A stretch of 40,359 nt of DNA from Bacteroidaceae bacterium (GTDB taxonomy: Bacteria; Bacteroidota; Bacteroidia; Bacteroidales; Bacteroidaceae). Position 1 is the stretch's first letter. The number at the start of each line of letters is the position of its first letter. The notes under the pieces were generated by a model that saw nothing but the letters and a program-made list of their open reading frames with translations, was not told the DNA's origin and ran no database searches. The stretch is taken from positions 1 through 40,359 of the forward strand of contig JAGAYF010000013.1 in the NCBI GenBank assembly GCA_017940605.1, given 5' to 3'. Shown one piece after another: positions 18,001-26,110 of this stretch. The translations under genes were made by a program, and so were the position numbers.

Positions 18001-19532
18001 ACTCCATTGAGGACCTGGCACAGCTCATTTTCGACCTGAAGAGCGTCAATCCGCACGCCGCAGTCAGCGTAAAGCTCGTGGCAGAGAGCGGAGTGGGCAC
18101 CGTGGCCGCAGGCGTGGCCAAGGCCAAGGCCGACCTCATCGTCATATCGGGAGCCGACGGCGGCACGGGGGCTGCACCGCAGTCCTCCATGCGCTGGGCG
18201 GGCGTCTCGCCCGAGATTGGGCTGAGCGAAACGCAGCAAACCCTCTGCCTGAACGGCCTGCGCCAGCAGGTACGCCTGCAGACCGACGGCCAGCTCAAGA
18301 CAGGGCGCGACATCGTGCTCATGGGCATGCTGGGAGCCGACGAATTCTCGTTCGGAACGCTCACGCTCATCGTCCTGGGCTGCGTCATGATGCGCAAATG
18401 CAACACCAACCTCTGTCCCATGGGCGTGGCCACGCAAAGCGAGGAACTGCGCCGCCACTTCATCGGCAAGGGGGAATACCTGGTCAACTACTTCACGTTC
18501 CTGGCCCAGGAAGTGCGCGAATACCTGGCCGAGATAGGCTGCAGGACCTTTGACGAAATCATCGGGCGCACCGACCTGATCGTGCTGAAGCCCACCGACA
18601 GCGAGAAATACGCCACCCTGGACTTCGGCCGCCTGCTCAGCAAGGCCGAGGGCAACGACCACCTGCGCTACGACGGCCGCCCGTACCAGGGCATCGGCGA
18701 ACTGCTGGACGAGCGCATCATCGAGGACTGCCGCGAGACGGTGAAGAACCGCAACGAGAACCACTGGGAATACCTGATACACAACACCGACCGCGCCGTG
18801 GGCACGCGCCTAAGCGGCCTCATTGTCAAGGAGCACGGCACGGACTACCTGCCCGACGGCACGCTCAACCTGAAATTCCGCGGCAGCGCCGGACAATCCT
18901 TCGGCGCGTTCCTCACCGGCGGCATCAACCTGCTGCTGGAAGGCGAGGCCAACGACTACGTGGGCAAGGGCCTGAGCGGCGGCCGCATCATCATCAAGCC
19001 GCCCCACCGCCGCAACTACAAGGCCGAGGACAACGTCATCGTGGGCAACACGGGCATCTACGGCGCTACGTCGGGCGAAATCTACATCAACGGACGCGTG
19101 GGCGAGCGCTTCGGCGTGCGCAACTCGGGGGCCATTGCCGTCATTGAGGGCGCGGGCGACCACTGCTGCGAATACATGACGGGCGGCCGCGTCGTCGTGC
19201 TAGGCAGCACGGGCAGCAACTTCGCAGCCGGCATGAGCGGCGGCATTGCCTACGTGTGGGACAGGGAGCACCGCTTCGACTACTTCTGCAACATGGAGAT
19301 GGTCGAGCTCAGCCTCGTCGAGGAGAGCGCCGCGCGCAACGAGCTGCGCGAGCTCATCCACCAGCACTGGACCTACACCGACTCGGCCCTGGCCCGCAAG
19401 ATGCTGGACGACTGGAACCACTACGTCGAGGAGTTCATCGAGGTCATCCCCATTGAATACAAGAAAGTGCTCCAGGACGAAAAGGACCGCAAGCTGCGCG
19501 AGCGCATCGACAATATATGGAAAGAGGCCTGA
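15030..19532 (+). CDS. gltB: Glutamate synthase large subunit
   Basis: Large subunit of NADPH-type glutamate synthase (GOGAT), which converts glutamine and 2-oxoglutarate into two glutamates. The product is 1500 aa, full length. Cys22 in HDACGIG is the nucleophile of the N-terminal class II amidotransferase domain, normally exposed by removal of the short leader. A central linking domain is followed by the FMN-binding synthase domain (LISPPPHHDIYSIEDLAQL, VISGADGGTGAAP). The 3Fe-4S cluster ligands are C1118, C1124 and C1129. The C-terminal GXGXG beta-helix domain contains repeated GG-turn segments (GGRVVVLGSTGSNFAAGMSG). gltD follows after 40 bases and supplies the electron input. Confidence 0.98.
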   Translation: MARNASLQYGSLYSSDHEHDACGIGMVVNIKGGKSHQLVESALTVLENMRHRGAEGADKKTGDGAGILIQIPHEFTLLQGIPVPEKGHYGTGLIFSPKDAQRRERAYAAITEESDNAGFRILHLRAVPVDSSCLGEMALGNEPDITQIYLVPDTDMDTDELERRLYLLRKKIERRIDDEDFYIVSLSAKIMIYKGMLSSLQLRQYFCDLSNPYLTTGLALVHSRFSTNTFPRWSLAQPFRMLAHNGEINTIRGNRGWMKARENVLSSPALGNIQEITPIVQPGMSDSASLDNVLEFLVMSGLSLPQAMAILVPESFNDRNPISQELKDFYEYYSILMEPWDGPAALIFSDGRYAGGMLDRNGLRPARYTITNDGIVTVASEVGVMDFDPAKVIEKGRLQPGKILMIDTQEGKIYYDGEIKQGLASMHPYGKWLNENRIQLEKLKSGRKVDNAVPHLDRQLVCFGFDKEAIDSTIAPMCVNGVEPTASMGNDTPLAVVSDRPQVFFDYFRQQFAQVTNPAIDPIREELVMSLTEYIGAVGSNILTPDENNCKMVRLPYPVLNNTQLDLLCNIRYKGFKTVKLPIVFEISRGEDGLRSALDDLCRQAEASVEQGINYIILSDRHVDETHAAIPSLLAVSAVHHYLIAVGKRVQTALIVESGEIKETMHAALLLGYGASAINPYMAFAVIDDLVKRHKVQEDYATAERNFIKAMCKGFYKIMSKMGISTIRSYRGAKLFESVGLSENLLRKYFGTEISTIGGIGLKQIAKDSIAFHEKAFHPTKEEDLDLGLSEGRFSYRKNGVLHAWTPEVIATLQLATRLGDYGKYKDYTRLVDNKEKPIFIRDFFDFKRAKKALPIDEVESVESLVKRFVTGAMSFGALSKEAHEAIAWAMNKLGTRSNTGEGGEDSERFHETLDGVSLCSKTKQVASGRFGVTTEYLVNAEEIQIKVAQGAKPGEGGQLPGFKVNEVIAKTRHSIPGITLISPPPHHDIYSIEDLAQLIFDLKSVNPHAAVSVKLVAESGVGTVAAGVAKAKADLIVISGADGGTGAAPQSSMRWAGVSPEIGLSETQQTLCLNGLRQQVRLQTDGQLKTGRDIVLMGMLGADEFSFGTLTLIVLGCVMMRKCNTNLCPMGVATQSEELRRHFIGKGEYLVNYFTFLAQEVREYLAEIGCRTFDEIIGRTDLIVLKPTDSEKYATLDFGRLLSKAEGNDHLRYDGRPYQGIGELLDERIIEDCRETVKNRNENHWEYLIHNTDRAVGTRLSGLIVKEHGTDYLPDGTLNLKFRGSAGQSFGAFLTGGINLLLEGEANDYVGKGLSGGRIIIKPPHRRNYKAEDNVIVGNTGIYGATSGEIYINGRVGERFGVRNSGAIAVIEGAGDHCCEYMTGGRVVVLGSTGSNFAAGMSGGIAYVWDREHRFDYFCNMEMVELSLVEESAARNELRELIHQHWTYTDSALARKMLDDWNHYVEEFIEVIPIEYKKVLQDEKDRKLRERIDNIWKEA

Positions 19533-19572
19533 CGGCCGTTTGTTTAACTCAGCATAAAGATGAAGCAATCAT

Positions 19573-20916
19573 ATGGGAAACCCTAAATCATTCATGACCG
19601 TGCCTCGCAAGGAGGCAGGCTACCGCCCCATCCACGACCGCATACACGACTTCGGCGAGGTGGAGCAAACGCTCAACACCAAGGACCGTCAGGAACAAGC
19701 CGGCCGCTGCATGGAGTGCGGAGTGCCCTTCTGCCACTGGGCCTGCCCGCTGGGCAGCCGCATTCCCGAGTGGAACGACGCACTGTACAGGGGCAACTTC
19801 GAGGAAGCCTACCACATCCTGAACAGGACCAACGACTTTCCTGAATTTACGGGCCGCGTGTGCCCCGCGCTGTGCGAAAAGAGCTGCATCCTGAACCATG
19901 TCCTGCACGAACCCACGACCAACCGCGAGAACGAGTGCGCCGTGGCCGAGCGCGCCTTTATGGAACAGTATGCCGCGCCGCGCCGCATCGGACGCAACGG
20001 CAGGCGCGTGGCCGTCATAGGGTCAGGACCTGCCGGGCTGGCCGCTGCCAACCGTCTCAACTGGGCCGGCTACACGGTCACCGTCATCGAGCGCAACGAG
20101 GCCGCAGGAGGATTGCTGCGCTTCGGCATTCCCAACTTCAAGCTGAACAAAGCCATCATCGACCGGCGCATCCGTCTGATGGAAGCCGAGGGAGTGCAGT
20201 TCCAGTACGACACCGAGGTGGACATCATGAACCTTCCGACGGGATATGATGCCTATGCCGTGTGCACCGGCACGCCGCAGGCACGCGACCTCGCCGTCGA
20301 GGGGCGCGACCTCAAGGGCGTACACCTGGCCCTGGAACTCCTGGGCCAGCAGAACCGCATCCTGGCCGGACAGGACATACCCGACGGCGAGCGCATCAGC
20401 TGCAAGGGCAAGAAGGTACTCGTCATCGGCGGCGGCGACACGGGTTCCGACTGCATAGGCACGGCCCACCGCCAGGGCTCGGCCGATGTGACGCAGATAG
20501 AAATCATGCCCAAGCCCCCCGTGGGCGACAACCCCGCCACGCCGTGGCCCAACTGGCCCGTGGTGCTGAAGACCAGCTTTGCCCACGAGGAGGGGTGCGA
20601 GCGCCGCTGGCTGCTCAACACCAACAAGTTCATTGGACAGGACGGCCGCCTGACCGGTGCCGAGGTCGAGGAGGTGGAATGGCGGCCCAACCCCGAGGGC
20701 GGACGCCCCGTCATGCACCTGACGGGCCGCAAGGAGGTCATCCAGTGCGACCTGGCCTTCCTGGCCATGGGCTTCCTGCGCCCACAGCAACCCGAACTGC
20801 CCGACAATGTCTTCGTTGCAGGCGATGCCGCCAACGGTGCGTCGCTGGTGGTCAAGGCCATGGCCAGCGGCCAGCAGGCCGCACGCAGGATCGATGCCTA
20901 CCTAAACGGAAAATAA
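19573..20916 (+). CDS. gltD: Glutamate synthase small subunit
   Basis: Passes electrons from NADPH through FAD and iron-sulfur clusters to the large subunit. The 447-aa product has N-terminal Cys ligands C46, C49, C54 and C58 (CMECGVPFCHWAC) with a second Cys group near FTGRVCPALCEKSC. The FAD-binding motif is VAVIGSGPAGLAAANRL and the NADPH-binding motif is VLVIGGGDTGSDCIG. The C-terminus ends with VFVAGDAANGASLVVKAMASG, the FAD-binding closing motif. It is slightly shorter than many GltD proteins (about 470 aa). It is co-transcribed with gltB, and a strong terminator follows at 20941. Confidence 0.97.
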   Translation: MGNPKSFMTVPRKEAGYRPIHDRIHDFGEVEQTLNTKDRQEQAGRCMECGVPFCHWACPLGSRIPEWNDALYRGNFEEAYHILNRTNDFPEFTGRVCPALCEKSCILNHVLHEPTTNRENECAVAERAFMEQYAAPRRIGRNGRRVAVIGSGPAGLAAANRLNWAGYTVTVIERNEAAGGLLRFGIPNFKLNKAIIDRRIRLMEAEGVQFQYDTEVDIMNLPTGYDAYAVCTGTPQARDLAVEGRDLKGVHLALELLGQQNRILAGQDIPDGERISCKGKKVLVIGGGDTGSDCIGTAHRQGSADVTQIEIMPKPPVGDNPATPWPNWPVVLKTSFAHEEGCERRWLLNTNKFIGQDGRLTGAEVEEVEWRPNPEGGRPVMHLTGRKEVIQCDLAFLAMGFLRPQQPELPDNVFVAGDAANGASLVVKAMASGQQAARRIDAYLNGK

Positions 20917-20940
20917 CCCTGTCCACTACTGCACAAAGCA

Positions 20941-20979
20941 GGGAGACACGGCCTTGGGGCTGTGTCTCCCTCTTTTTTA
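20941..20979 (+). terminator. Intrinsic terminator after gltD
   Basis: A 13-bp stem (20941-20953 with 20958-20970, one G-T pair, loop TTGG) is followed by a T-run (20972-20977). Confidence 0.9.
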
Positions 20980-21127
20980 TCTGTTCCGCCTGCCCCATCC
21001 CTTCCGTTCCTAGTAAGGGTCGGGGGCGGTCCGTTCTTCCCGCCACGAGGCGCAAGCCGTGCGCACATGCGGCCCAAAAGAATCCGGGCAGGGCGTAAAA
21101 TTCCCTTCAATAAAGCGCAAGCGCGGG

Positions 21128-23425
21128 CTATCGTCCACGGCCGCCGCCAGGCTGGCCGCCACCACCGCCACCACCGCCGCTGCTGGCAGTATAGGACGTG
21201 AGAGTGACTGCAGACCCTCCTGTGACGGTGGCGTCAATGTAGCCGTAGCCGCCCCAGAGCTTCGTTCCGCTGCTGACTGTTATGCCCGACTTCAGTGTAG
21301 TAGTGCCTGCCGTGGACACTACCATCGGAGACCCCATCGTACCGCTTGACGGCACTTGGAAAGCCAGCACCAGCGAGCCATTGCTGTAGAGCCCATACCA
21401 GGTGCCCTTGGAGTAGGAGGAAGCCTGGTAGCATGACTGCGTCAGGCTGGCTCCGCTCTCCAGTCCGCTGATGCCCACGATCGTGCCGCTCTCCACGTAG
21501 AGTTGCTTTCTCCCCTCGGTGTTGGCGTCGAAGGCCACGTCGGGCGAGCCGTGGGCAATGGAGTAGGCCGTTGCCCCTTGGATGTACATGTTGCCGTTGG
21601 CGTCAATGCCGTCAGCACCTGTTGACGTGCCCGTGGAGCGTGCAAAGATGTAGCCGCCCTTGAGGTACATGTCGCTTGTCGAGTTCAGCGCATCGTCGGC
21701 AGCGGTGGAGTAGATGATGCCGCCCGTGACGTAGAAGGTGCTCTTCGACTCAATGCCCTCATGGTAGCTGCTGGAGGCCGTAACCTCGCCGCCGCTGATG
21801 GTCAGGACGCCCGTGCTCTTGATGGCCTTGGGCGATGCCGTCACGCTGCTGCTGTATGAATATTTACTGCCCGTGGTGGTGGCCGACAGCGTGCTGCCGC
21901 TGATGGTCAGCGTGCCGTCGGACTTGATGCCCTTGCCGCCCGTTCCCGTGCTCTTCAGGGTGAGCGTGCCACCGCTGATGACCATGTTGCCGTCAGCCTT
22001 CAGGCAGCCTGCACCCTTGGCATCCTTCTCGGGCTGGTCGTATGAGCCCGCACCGGTGGTGGTGACGGTAATCGTTCCGCCCGTGACGGTCATGTTGCCA
22101 CTGCCGTCGTCAGAATCGGACTTGATGCCCTTGGCCGAAGCACCGCTCATCGTGACGTTCACCGTGCCGCCGCCAATGGCCACGACCCCAGCCTTGACAC
22201 CCTTGGCCGTGCAGTGGTAGCTGCTGGCCGAGCTGGTAGCACCACTGTTGGTGATGGTGAGCGTGCCGGTGCTGGAGGATGTGGTGGTGAACGTTCCGTC
22301 GCAGGCAATGCCGCGCCCGGCACCTCCCGTCACGCCAATGGTGATGTCGCCACCGCTCTGGGTGAAGTTGCCGTCAGCCTTGAAACCTGCGGTATAGGAG
22401 ATATCGCTGGTATTGCTAAGGTCTATCGCACCATTGGCATGGAGGGTCACCGTGCCGCCGCTGACGCTGACGTCGCCCTCGGCCTTGACGGCCTTGGCCG
22501 CGCTGGCCGTGACGGTAACGGTGAGCGTTCCGCCCGACAGGTACACGTTGCCCGAATCCTCGTCCTCGTGCTTGGCCGTCTCGCCCGTCGATGCCGTTCC
22601 GTCCACGTCGCATTGGATGCCATCGTCGCCTACGCCGCTGATGCTGATGGCGCCGCTCTCCATGAGGAAGTACTCATTGCAGCTGATTCCGTCGCCTGCG
22701 GCTGAGAGGACGTTGAGCGTGGCATTCTTGAGCGAGATGTATTCGCCCGCCTTGACGGCGTGCTTGTATTTTCCGTAGACATTGAGCGTGCCCTTCTGCT
22801 TAAACTCGGCATGGCCCTTGACGTAGAGGCAGGCTTTCTGGGCCAGGTCGGAGGCAGGGGCGGCACAGTCGGTCAGCGTATTGGTCGTGCCGGTGACGAC
22901 CTTGACATTGATGCGCTTTCCGTTCTGGATGTGCACCGCCGCGCCGCTGTACACGGGCGTTGCGTTGGTCAGGGTCACGCTGTTCAGTTCGACGGTGGCC
23001 TTGTAGGAGCCCGACAGGTAGAATTCGCCGTCAGTGGAAGTTCCGGTGAGCGTATAGGTTATCTCGTCCACATTGTCGGCACTCACGCTGGCACTCTGCA
23101 CCAGCTTGACGTGCGCTCCGCTGACGGTTGGCTCGACATACTGGGCCACATTGCCCGCCACCGTCACCGTGGCCGAGGTGCTGGCGTACTGAACGCTCAC
23201 CTGGTTGTCGGTCACCTCGGTATTGTCGACCGTCAGGCCGCTGATTTCGCTGATGGAAAAGGTCTTGCCCATGATTGTCAGCTGCTTGCCGTCGGCATAG
23301 GTCATGTCGCCGGCCTGGGCAGCCGGAAACAGGTAGGTTACCTGGCCTACGGTCACTTTGAGCGTCTGGGCCGTTGCCGCTATCGACAGCAACAGCGCCG
23401 CAAGGAGTATCTGCAACTTTTTCAT
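21128..23425 (-). CDS. Secreted carbohydrate-binding protein (Cthe_2159-like beta-helix)
   Basis: A 765-aa exported protein. The signal peptide is MKKLQILLAALLLSIAATAQ. After an N-terminal domain (to about 130) come many short repeats of the type GNMVISGGTLTLKSTGTGGKGIKSDG in which ISGG/VSGG turns recur, characteristic of the Cthe_2159 family: a calcium-dependent parallel beta-helix that binds acidic polysaccharide such as polygalacturonate. The protein ends in a Gly-rich tail (GGGGG...QPGGGRGR) with no clear sorting domain. Its start overlaps the upstream gene's stop by 4 bases (ATGA). A role in pectin binding or adhesion is inferred from the family. A nearby AraC-type gene is divergent and may control the pair. 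Confidence 0.88.
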   Translation of the reverse strand: MKKLQILLAALLLSIAATAQTLKVTVGQVTYLFPAAQAGDMTYADGKQLTIMGKTFSISEISGLTVDNTEVTDNQVSVQYASTSATVTVAGNVAQYVEPTVSGAHVKLVQSASVSADNVDEITYTLTGTSTDGEFYLSGSYKATVELNSVTLTNATPVYSGAAVHIQNGKRINVKVVTGTTNTLTDCAAPASDLAQKACLYVKGHAEFKQKGTLNVYGKYKHAVKAGEYISLKNATLNVLSAAGDGISCNEYFLMESGAISISGVGDDGIQCDVDGTASTGETAKHEDEDSGNVYLSGGTLTVTVTASAAKAVKAEGDVSVSGGTVTLHANGAIDLSNTSDISYTAGFKADGNFTQSGGDITIGVTGGAGRGIACDGTFTTTSSSTGTLTITNSGATSSASSYHCTAKGVKAGVVAIGGGTVNVTMSGASAKGIKSDSDDGSGNMTVTGGTITVTTTGAGSYDQPEKDAKGAGCLKADGNMVISGGTLTLKSTGTGGKGIKSDGTLTISGSTLSATTTGSKYSYSSSVTASPKAIKSTGVLTISGGEVTASSSYHEGIESKSTFYVTGGIIYSTAADDALNSTSDMYLKGGYIFARSTGTSTGADGIDANGNMYIQGATAYSIAHGSPDVAFDANTEGRKQLYVESGTIVGISGLESGASLTQSCYQASSYSKGTWYGLYSNGSLVLAFQVPSSGTMGSPMVVSTAGTTTLKSGITVSSGTKLWGGYGYIDATVTGGSAVTLTSYTASSGGGGGGGGQPGGGRGR

Positions 23426-23802
23426 CGTATCGCTATTTTTTGGATTCTGCCATTCTGTTTCACTATGTAGATGCCCTTGCCCGGGTTGTCCACCCTGCGG
23501 CCCTGCAAGTCAAAGTACTCGCGCCGCGCATCGGGCTGCGCGTCGGTGCTGACGGCTGGGATGGCCGTCACGTCGTTCTTGGAGAAATACATCTTGCTGA
23601 GGTCGCTCAGCGTGAACGTCTGCGTGGACACGCCGTTGGCCACCAGCAGTTTTCCGTCCTGTATCGTAAATGTAATGGACTCGACGGCCAGCGACGTTGC
23701 GCCCTGCGTGCCCTCAAATGTCAGGTAGGGATAGGCGTAGCCGTCGGCCTGGGCCGTTGCGATGCCTATCAAGGCCAATACAAACAAAAATACTTTTTTC
23801 AT
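23422..23802 (-). CDS. Small secreted protein with C-terminal GIYIV-type segment
   Basis: A 126-aa exported protein: signal peptide MKKVFLFVLALIGIATAQA, then a short beta-rich domain (YLTFEGTQGATSLAVESITF, TQTFTLSDLSKMYFSK). The C-terminus is YFDLQGRRV...GKGIYIVKQNGRIQKIAIR, resembling the short C-terminal segment of type IX-secreted or similar Bacteroidales surface proteins. Its N-terminal domain resembles the opening domain of the downstream 765-aa protein. The ATG at 23802 is chosen over a TTG at 23808. It is translationally coupled to the carbohydrate-binding gene, so the two products probably act together. Confidence 0.75.
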   Translation of the reverse strand: MKKVFLFVLALIGIATAQADGYAYPYLTFEGTQGATSLAVESITFTIQDGKLLVANGVSTQTFTLSDLSKMYFSKNDVTAIPAVSTDAQPDARREYFDLQGRRVDNPGKGIYIVKQNGRIQKIAIR

Positions 23803-23840
23803 ACGCAATACAGTTTTGGGTTAAACATCATTTTCTATGG

Positions 23841-23848
23841 CAAAAGTA
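23841..23848 (-). promoter_or_regulatory. Promoter -7 box of the carbohydrate-binding pair
   Basis: TACTTTTG on the minus strand, 38 bases before the ATG at 23802. It lies in the divergent region shared with the AraC-type gene. Confidence 0.6.
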
Positions 23849-23930
23849 CGTCTTTTGCTACTCATCATTTGTAACCAAACGGCAGAAACATTTGGCAAAT
23901 TGTCCGAAAAAGGGTGAAAATGATACATAT

Positions 23931-23964
23931 TTTGTCAAAAAAATGCAGAATTGTATTACATTTG
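23931..23964 (+). promoter_or_regulatory. Promoter of the AraC-type gene
   Basis: TTTG (23931-23934), 22 bases, TACATTTG (23957-23964). Transcription would start near 23971, so the first usable start codon is the ATG at 23983 and not one at 23914. Confidence 0.65.
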
Positions 23965-23982
23965 CGCCCAAAATGTCAAAAA

Positions 23983-24852
23983 ATGAAAGCCAACATACCC
24001 GCACGGACGGATGACCATCCGCTTTTTCAGATTGACGAACAGGTGGAACGGCAGGGCTTGGTCGTGATAGACATTACCAGTCAGCCCCAAAACAACGATC
24101 CTTACATCTCACCATATGTCATTGTCGCCCTATGCCAGCAAGGCACTGCCTGGTCTGATTATGACATGATGCCTGTGGAGTTCCATACCCACGACATGAC
24201 CTTCATGCACCAGGGCCACATCGTCAAGGGCAAGGCTACATCACCCGACTACAGGGCACGGTTCATTGTCATGTCTGCCGGCTTCTTCGAGCGTTTCAAG
24301 CAGACTGACTTTGCCCGCTACCATAATCATGTCCCATACTACGACGACATTCCCGCATGCCATCTCAATGACGAACAGTACCGCCAGATGAACGAGATGT
24401 TCAACGTATTGCAGACAGTATGCATGGTGGGAAACCGATACCGTGAGGAGATGGCAATGAGTGTGCTCCGTACACTGGTTATGCTGCGCTACGAGTTCCG
24501 TCCCATCCCCGCCGTCGAACAATCCGAAACAGGCTATCACCGTCTGTCAGACCAATTCAAGGAAGCCGTCATCAAACATTTCCATGAATCGCACAAAGTC
24601 AGCTTCTATGCCCACCTGTTCAGCCTGTCGCCCAAGTACTTCTCCACGCTCATCAAGGCCGAGACAGGCATCAGCGCCAGCGAATGGATAGAAAACTACG
24701 TCACGCTACAGGCCAAGACACTGCTCACCAAGCACAGGAACATGAGCGTGCAACAGACGGCCGAACTGCTTGGCTTCAGCGAGCAGGCCGCTTTCAGCCG
24801 CTTCTTCAAGCACCGCACCGGCCTGTCGCCCACGGAGTACCGCAGCCAATGA
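23983..24852 (+). CDS. AraC family transcriptional regulator
   Basis: A 289-aa DNA-binding regulator. The N-terminal part (about 20-140) is a cupin-like sensing domain (PYVIVALCQQGTAWSDYD, MTFMHQGHIVKG). The C-terminal HTH_18 domain has two helix-turn-helix units: FYAHLFSLSPKYFSTLIKAETG and the second ending QTAELLGFSEQAAFSRFFKH, then the signature RTGLSPTEYR. The start at 23983 follows from the promoter position. It is divergent from the carbohydrate-binding pair, the usual place for a local regulator, so it may control that pair; no operator pair could be proven. Its ligand is unknown. Confidence 0.93.
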   Translation: MKANIPARTDDHPLFQIDEQVERQGLVVIDITSQPQNNDPYISPYVIVALCQQGTAWSDYDMMPVEFHTHDMTFMHQGHIVKGKATSPDYRARFIVMSAGFFERFKQTDFARYHNHVPYYDDIPACHLNDEQYRQMNEMFNVLQTVCMVGNRYREEMAMSVLRTLVMLRYEFRPIPAVEQSETGYHRLSDQFKEAVIKHFHESHKVSFYAHLFSLSPKYFSTLIKAETGISASEWIENYVTLQAKTLLTKHRNMSVQQTAELLGFSEQAAFSRFFKHRTGLSPTEYRSQ

Positions 24853-24859
24853 CCGCGCC

Positions 24860-24886
24860 GTCCCGAGCACCGATGTATGACGGGAC
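24860..24886. terminator. Weak hairpin between convergent genes
   Basis: GTCCCG (24860-24865) pairs with CGGGAC (24881-24886) across a 15-base loop, in the gap between the AraC-type gene and the converging ADP-ribosylglycohydrolase gene. No T-run follows directly. Confidence 0.35.
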
Positions 24887-24936
24887 AGACACGGCAACAA
24901 TATAAAATAAAAGGAAAAGCAGAAAGAATAAGAAAC

Positions 24937-25800
24937 CTACCGCCGCTTGCGGAAAAGGTCATGCAGGAAACCCCGCACCTTTGCGCCCTGCCTGTCGCGC
25001 TCACGCACAAGGGCCAGGAAGTCATCGCATATTTTCCTCAGGTCGTCCGTCAGGATGGCCCTGCTCCTTTCCGCCATCTCGCGCGGTATGGGGTAGCGGC
25101 ACGCCGCAATGGCGCCCGCCATGCATGCTATGGTGTCGGAGTCGCCGCCCAGCGATACGGCCAGGCGTATGACCTCCTCAAAGGTGTGCCCCTCCAGGAA
25201 GGCCATGATGGCCTCGGGCACGCTGCCTTGGCAGGAGACGTCGAAACCATAGTTCCCCCGTATGTCGGCAATGCGGCGGCCCAGGTCGTAGTGGAACATT
25301 CTTTCCACATATGCTTTTATCTCCTCCTTTGTCTTTCCCGTCTTGCACAGGTACACACTCGCCGCCACGGCCTGCGCACCCTTGACACCCTCGGGATGGT
25401 TGTGGCTTACCGATGCCGTCAGGGCCGCCAGTGCCAATGCTTCATCCAGCGTTTGGGCATACAGTCCCACGGGGCTGACCCGCATGCCCGCTCCGTTGCC
25501 CCAACTGTCGTAGGGTTTGGGATTTTCCTCGTCTAACAGCCAATATACAAACTTGCCGCCATAGCCAGCATAGGGATACCGCCTGCCCACCTCCTGCATT
25601 CGCGCCACCAGGCCCTGCAACGAATGGGCTTCATCCTCCAGCAGCCACTTGGCAACGGCCAGCGTCATGACGGAATCGTCGGTAAAGGTACTTTGGGGAG
25701 TGAACAGCTCAAAATCAGTGCCGTCCGTGTTCTCAAACTCATACACCGAACCGACTATGTCGCCGACCACCGCCCCCAATATCGTGTTGCAAACCATCAT
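24937..25800 (-). CDS. ADP-ribosylglycohydrolase family protein
   Basis: Family enzymes remove ADP-ribose from proteins or related conjugates with two bound Mg ions. The 287-aa product shows the metal-binding motifs in order: GDIVGS near the N-terminus (Asp14), TDDS (40-43), GNGAGMRVSPVG in the middle, SHNHPEGVKGA, and C-terminal GGDSDTIACMAGAIA. The length is normal for the single-domain family. The ATG at 25800 is chosen because the -7 box TACCTTTG (25819-25826) covers the alternative TTG start; the leader would be only about a dozen bases. The substrate is not predictable. No ADP-ribosyltransferase is seen beside it, though a Fic-type gene lies far downstream. Confidence 0.92.
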   Translation of the reverse strand: MMVCNTILGAVVGDIVGSVYEFENTDGTDFELFTPQSTFTDDSVMTLAVAKWLLEDEAHSLQGLVARMQEVGRRYPYAGYGGKFVYWLLDEENPKPYDSWGNGAGMRVSPVGLYAQTLDEALALAALTASVSHNHPEGVKGAQAVAASVYLCKTGKTKEEIKAYVERMFHYDLGRRIADIRGNYGFDVSCQGSVPEAIMAFLEGHTFEEVIRLAVSLGGDSDTIACMAGAIAACRYPIPREMAERSRAILTDDLRKICDDFLALVRERDRQGAKVRGFLHDLFRKRR

Positions 25801-25818
25801 CTGTCTACTATTTTTCCA

Positions 25819-25826
25819 CAAAGGTA
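25819..25826 (-). promoter_or_regulatory. Promoter -7 box of the ADP-ribosylglycohydrolase gene
   Basis: TACCTTTG on the minus strand. The -33 region is not well matched. Confidence 0.55.
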
Positions 25827-25863
25827 CTCCTTTTTAGGCAATGTCCCTGCGTCTTTTTATGGC

Positions 25864-25884
25864 AAAAGGCCGTAACGGCCCTTT
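25864..25884 (-). terminator. Terminator-like hairpin after the GT2 gene
   Basis: On the minus strand, AAAGGGCCG and CGGCCTTTT pair around TTA (one G-T pair), with T residues at the end. It would end the glycosyltransferase transcript. Confidence 0.6.
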
Positions 25885-26110
25885 CTTCCATCCCGCTTCA
25901 TCCGAACAAGACCCTAAACAACCACAGGACAACGAAGATACCCAAGGCCGCCAACGCTATCCTGGCCAGGCAACCCGCCGCCAGGCATCCACCGGCCATT
26001 GCCCCTTCGGCTGTTTCTCCCTTGTCGCCATGTTCTGGGAGCAACTTCTTTCCCCAGCACCACTGCCGGCGAGCATGGAACGGCCAGCCTTGATGCGCAT
26101 GGGCCTAACT

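Noticed and set aside
14949-18782. Very long minus-strand open frames opposite gltB
   Set aside because: They are antisense shadows of the strongly biased gltB codons; the products have the Val/Ala/His-rich composition of reversed coding DNA.
21190-23410. Possible CRISPR-like or tandem-repeat array in the Gly/Ser-rich gene
   Set aside because: The repetition comes from protein repeats of a beta-helix; the DNA units vary in length and sequence and have no spacers.
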